This document shows, piece after piece, positions 5,816 through 8,431 of a stretch of 8,431 bases of DNA. The DNA is from Alphaproteobacteria bacterium (lineage in GTDB: Bacteria > Pseudomonadota > Alphaproteobacteria > Sphingomonadales > Rhodothalassiaceae), in the NCBI GenBank assembly GCA_003695555.1, contig RFIU01000081.1, forward strand, positions 1 to 8,431. Reading direction: 5' to 3'. Positions within the stretch are counted from its first letter, which is position 1. The number at the start of each line of letters is the position of its first letter. A program made the position numbers and the translations under genes. The notes beneath the pieces are model-generated. The model had not been told where the DNA came from. It made no database searches and saw only the letters and a program-made list of their open reading frames with translations.

Positions 5816-6808
5816 ATGTCGCGAGGCGAGAACGAGAAGGGCCGGCGTCGGCTGTATCCACCGATCGCACCCGCGGGTTCCGGCTTTCTCGATGTCGGCG
5901 AGGGGCACCGCATCTATCACGAATGGTCAGGCCGCGCCGACGGTCTTCCGATTCTCTTCCTGCACGGGGGACCGGGCGGCGGCACTTCGCCGATGCAGCG
6001 GCGCTTCTTCGACCCTGCACGCTGGCGCATCGTCCTGTTCGACCAGCGCGGTTGCGGACGGTCCTTGCCGCACGCCTCGATTGAGGCGAACACTACCGAT
6101 CACCTGCTCGCCGATATCGAACGGCTGCGCGAGCACCTCGGCATCGATCGCTGGGCGGTGTTCGGTGGCTCGTGGGGTTCGACGCTTGCCCTGCTCTATG
6201 CCGAAGCATGCCCCGAGCGGGTTACCGGCCTGATCCTGAGGGGCATCTTCCTTGCCCGCCCCGAAGAGATCCGCTGGTTCTATCAGGAGGGCGCCGGCCG
6301 GATCTTTCCCGAGGCTTTCGCCCGCTTCGTCAGCGGCGTGCCGGAAGACGAACGCCACAATCTGCTTGCCGCCTATTATCGCCGGCTGACGCACCCGGAC
6401 CCGACGGTTCGCCTGAATGCCGCACATCGCTGGGCACGCTGGGAGGCGAGCACGGTAACCCTGGCTCCTGATCCCGCCCATCTGCGCGAGGCGCAGTCCG
6501 ATCATTTCGCGCTCGCTCTGGCACGGATCGAATGCCACTATTTCCTGCACCGCGCCTTTCTGCGGCAGCCGGATCAGATCCTCGCGCAGGCCGATCGCCT
6601 TCACGACATTCCGACCACCATCGTCCAGGGGCGCTATGACGTCATCTGCCCGCCCAAGAGCGCCTTCGATCTGAAGGATGCCCTGCCGCATGCCGAGCTG
6701 CGAATCGTGCCCCTGGCAGGCCATTCGGCCTTCGAACCGGCGATCGTCCACGAACTGGTGTTGGCGACCGATCGATTGGCCGATCGTCTCGACGAGACGA
6801 AGCGCTGA
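5816..6808 (+). CDS. pip: Proline iminopeptidase (prolyl aminopeptidase, peptidase family S33)
   Basis: This is a 330-residue cytoplasmic alpha/beta hydrolase that removes N-terminal proline from peptides. The oxyanion-hole motif HGGPGGG (50-56) and DQRGCGRS (76-83) are typical of the family. The nucleophile elbow GGSWGS gives S119. The other triad residues fit D275 (QGRYDVICP) and H303 (LAGHSAF). E210 (RWARWE) and E239 (ARIECHYF) match the conserved acidic residues that in characterised enzymes bind the free amino group of the substrate. The length is close to the usual 310-320, with a slightly longer N-terminus, and there is no signal peptide. The ATG at 5816 is preceded by AGGGA (5809-5813) very close, and by AAAGGAAG 11 nt away. 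It probably serves peptide turnover and proline recycling. The hydrolase gene follows 50 nt later with no intervening hairpin, so co-transcription is possible though a functional link is unproven. Confidence 0.95.
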   Translation: MSRGENEKGRRRLYPPIAPAGSGFLDVGEGHRIYHEWSGRADGLPILFLHGGPGGGTSPMQRRFFDPARWRIVLFDQRGCGRSLPHASIEANTTDHLLADIERLREHLGIDRWAVFGGSWGSTLALLYAEACPERVTGLILRGIFLARPEEIRWFYQEGAGRIFPEAFARFVSGVPEDERHNLLAAYYRRLTHPDPTVRLNAAHRWARWEASTVTLAPDPAHLREAQSDHFALALARIECHYFLHRAFLRQPDQILAQADRLHDIPTTIVQGRYDVICPPKSAFDLKDALPHAELRIVPLAGHSAFEPAIVHELVLATDRLADRLDETKR

Positions 6809-6858
6809 GAAACGCACAAAAACCGAACGAACGGGAAAAGGGAGGGGGAAAGAACATC

Positions 6859-8431
6859 ATGTCATGCGTCAAGCCCTGCGGGCCGGCGATCACGGGAACC
6901 GCCATCTGGCCGGGCCAGCAGGTTCACGGGCGGATAGCGGCGTGGATCTTCTTCATGCTCGTCCTCGTCGCGCTCGCCGGCCTGACGAGTGGGGCCGCCG
7001 CCCGCGTGGTCCGTGTCGAGATCCTAGAGCGCGGCGATTTCGCGCAAGGACGATCCTTTGGCAGCGTCGGCGCCTATGAGAAGATCCGCGGCCGCCTTCA
7101 TTATGCGGTCGATCCGCAGGCAACGATCAACCGCGCCATCGTCGATCTCGATCTTGCCGCGCGCAATGCGCATGGACTGATCGAATTTTCCGGAGATTTC
7201 CTTCTGCTTCGTCCGAAGAGGCCGGCCCGCGGCAACCATACGCTGCTCTTTGATGTCACCAATCGCGGCAATCTGACCGCGCTTTCGATCTTCAATTCCG
7301 AGCGTTCGGGCAACAATCCGACGAGTGCCGGAAATGGCTTTCTGATGCGCCGCGGTTTCACCCTGCTGGCCGCCGCCTGGAACTGGGACGTGCCGCCCGG
7401 CAACGACCGGCTGATGATCGATCTGCCGGTGGCCCGCAACCCCGACGGCACACCGATCACCGGCCGCATCGCCTACGAGTTCGAGGTCGAACAGCCGACC
7501 CGCACCGCCTTTGTCGGCGGCATCAGCGCCCGCGGCCATCCGCTGGCCGACGATCCGGCGCCGGTGCTCACCGTTCGCGATGCACCGGAAGCCCCGCGAC
7601 GGATCATCCCGCCGCAGCACTATCGCCTGACGCGCCGCGACGACAGCGGCAGGGAAGTGCCCGCCAGGCTGCATGTCACGGCCGATTTCGACTTTCAGCC
7701 GGGACGCATCTACGAACTCGTCGTCAGGGTGAAGGATCCGCGGGTCGTCGGCCTCGGCCTTGCCGCGATCCGCGACTCCATGCGCTGGGCACGTGAAGAG
7801 GCGGCGAACGCGATCCATCGCGCGATCATCTTCGGTCATTCCCAGTCCGCGAGGCTGATCGCAACGATGATCCGCGACGGCCTGTTCGTCGATGCCACAG
7901 GGCCGGTCTTCGAGGGTGCCTATCTCAGGGTCGCAGGTGGCGGCAAGGGCAGCTTCAACTTCCGTTTCGCCCAGACCACGCGCCATTTCAGCCAGTTCGA
8001 AGAGCACATCTACCCGACCGACGAATTTCCCTTCTCGACCGCGCCCAGCGTCGATCCGGTTACCGGACGCAAGGCAAGCCTGCTAGACCGGGCGCGCGCC
8101 CTCGGTCATGTTCCGAAGATCTTCTTCACCAATACCTCGACCGAATACTGGTCGCGCGCCGCCTCGCTCTTGCACACGACCGTCGATGGCAGGGTGGATC
8201 TGCTGCCTGATCCGGGCACGCGCATCTACGCCCTGCTCGGCACCCAGCATTTCTTCGCCCGCTGGAAAACGCCCCGGATGCTCGAATACTGCGTCAATCC
8301 GGTGGACAAGCGACCGGTCGCGCGCGCCCTGCTGATGGCAATGACCCGCTGGCTGGCAGACGGCCGGACGCCGCCGGACAATCGCTATCCGACCCTTGCA
8401 CGCGGTGAGCTCGGCGATGCGCCGGCCTATC
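6859..8431 (+). CDS. Exported alpha/beta hydrolase-domain protein (partial, C-terminus beyond window)
   Basis: 524 codons are visible with the frame open to the window edge. The N-terminus has a hydrophobic segment (about 25-48, AAWIFFMLVLVALAGLTSGAAA) ending at a likely signal peptidase site after AAA48, so the protein is predicted to be periplasmic or secreted. The body matches a large, poorly characterised alpha/beta hydrolase family: VEILERGDFAQGRSFGSVGAYEKIRG near the N-terminus of the mature protein (given here as about 53-78), TLLFDVTNRGN, AAAWNWDV, the probable nucleophile S328 in GHSQSAR, TNTSTEYWSRAASLLHT with E429, and H464 in LLGTQHF. The catalytic assignment of E429 and H464 is by order and family habit. 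Family elbows usually read SQSG; here it is SQSA. The substrate is unknown; an esterase-like activity is a guess. The ATG at 6859 is chosen because it precedes the signal peptide. GGAGG at 6841-6845 is rather far (13 nt), with GGGGGAAAG nearer. Confidence 0.85.
   Translation, partial: MSCVKPCGPAITGTAIWPGQQVHGRIAAWIFFMLVLVALAGLTSGAAARVVRVEILERGDFAQGRSFGSVGAYEKIRGRLHYAVDPQATINRAIVDLDLAARNAHGLIEFSGDFLLLRPKRPARGNHTLLFDVTNRGNLTALSIFNSERSGNNPTSAGNGFLMRRGFTLLAAAWNWDVPPGNDRLMIDLPVARNPDGTPITGRIAYEFEVEQPTRTAFVGGISARGHPLADDPAPVLTVRDAPEAPRRIIPPQHYRLTRRDDSGREVPARLHVTADFDFQPGRIYELVVRVKDPRVVGLGLAAIRDSMRWAREEAANAIHRAIIFGHSQSARLIATMIRDGLFVDATGPVFEGAYLRVAGGGKGSFNFRFAQTTRHFSQFEEHIYPTDEFPFSTAPSVDPVTGRKASLLDRARALGHVPKIFFTNTSTEYWSRAASLLHTTVDGRVDLLPDPGTRIYALLGTQHFFARWKTPRMLEYCVNPVDKRPVARALLMAMTRWLADGRTPPDNRYPTLARGELGDAPAY

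Noticed and set aside
5927..6817. 296-codon minus-strand open frame opposite proline iminopeptidase
   Set aside because: It is a shadow of a gene with a full catalytic triad and shows no independent motif or ribosome site.
7024..8007. 327-codon minus-strand open frame opposite the exported hydrolase
   Set aside because: The plus-strand frame carries conserved family motifs through this whole range and stays open to the window end; the minus frame has none.
1..8431. CRISPR arrays, tRNA genes, insertion sequences, attachment sites
   Set aside because: I looked for repeated spacers, cloverleaf-like sequences, transposase motifs and terminal inverted repeats and saw none.

Overview
The window is GC-rich, densely coding and chromosomal in character. 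It carries no rRNA, tRNA, CRISPR array or recognisable mobile element. The gene content points to an alphaproteobacterium, probably Hyphomicrobiales-like: a FeuP/FeuQ (PhoP/PhoQ-type) two-component pair led by a small PepSY protein, a Rickettsia 17-kDa-antigen-type glycine-zipper lipoprotein, and a two-domain universal stress protein of the kind common in rhizobia and methylobacteria. This assignment rests on protein family resemblance only.

Layout. Positions 1-2078 are read on the minus strand: a universal stress protein gene (2078 to 1185) followed 34 nt later by a Uup-like ABC-F ATPase gene that runs off the left edge. A 284-bp divergent intergenic region (2079-2362) separates this pair from a plus-strand operon at 2363-4937. 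That operon encodes an exported PepSY protein, an OmpR/PhoB-class response regulator and a membrane histidine kinase. Next come a glycine-zipper lipoprotein (5125-5667), a proline iminopeptidase (5816-6808), and an exported alpha/beta hydrolase (from 6859) that is cut by the right edge.

How the genes may work together. The PepSY-regulator-kinase set looks like one envelope-sensing module: the kinase has a periplasmic sensor of about 130 residues, and the PepSY protein is predicted to be released into or anchored facing the periplasm, where it could modulate the kinase. Upstream of the operon is an 18-bp direct repeat with 11-bp periodicity (GGTTCAG-N4-GGTTCAG), placed as a PhoP-type activator box would be relative to a possible -10 element. 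This suggests autoregulation. The lipoprotein just downstream is a plausible envelope-associated neighbour but appears to be a separate unit. The peptidase and the hydrolase are 50 nt apart with no hairpin between them and may be co-transcribed.

The most notable non-coding signals are this direct repeat, a 16-bp imperfect stem-loop overlapping the lipoprotein stop codon, and a perfect 12-bp tandem duplication of the lipoprotein's Shine-Dalgarno/ATG block that creates three in-frame ATGs. No wholly new system is evident. The PepSY/FeuPQ-like module with its putative box is the best candidate for follow-up.
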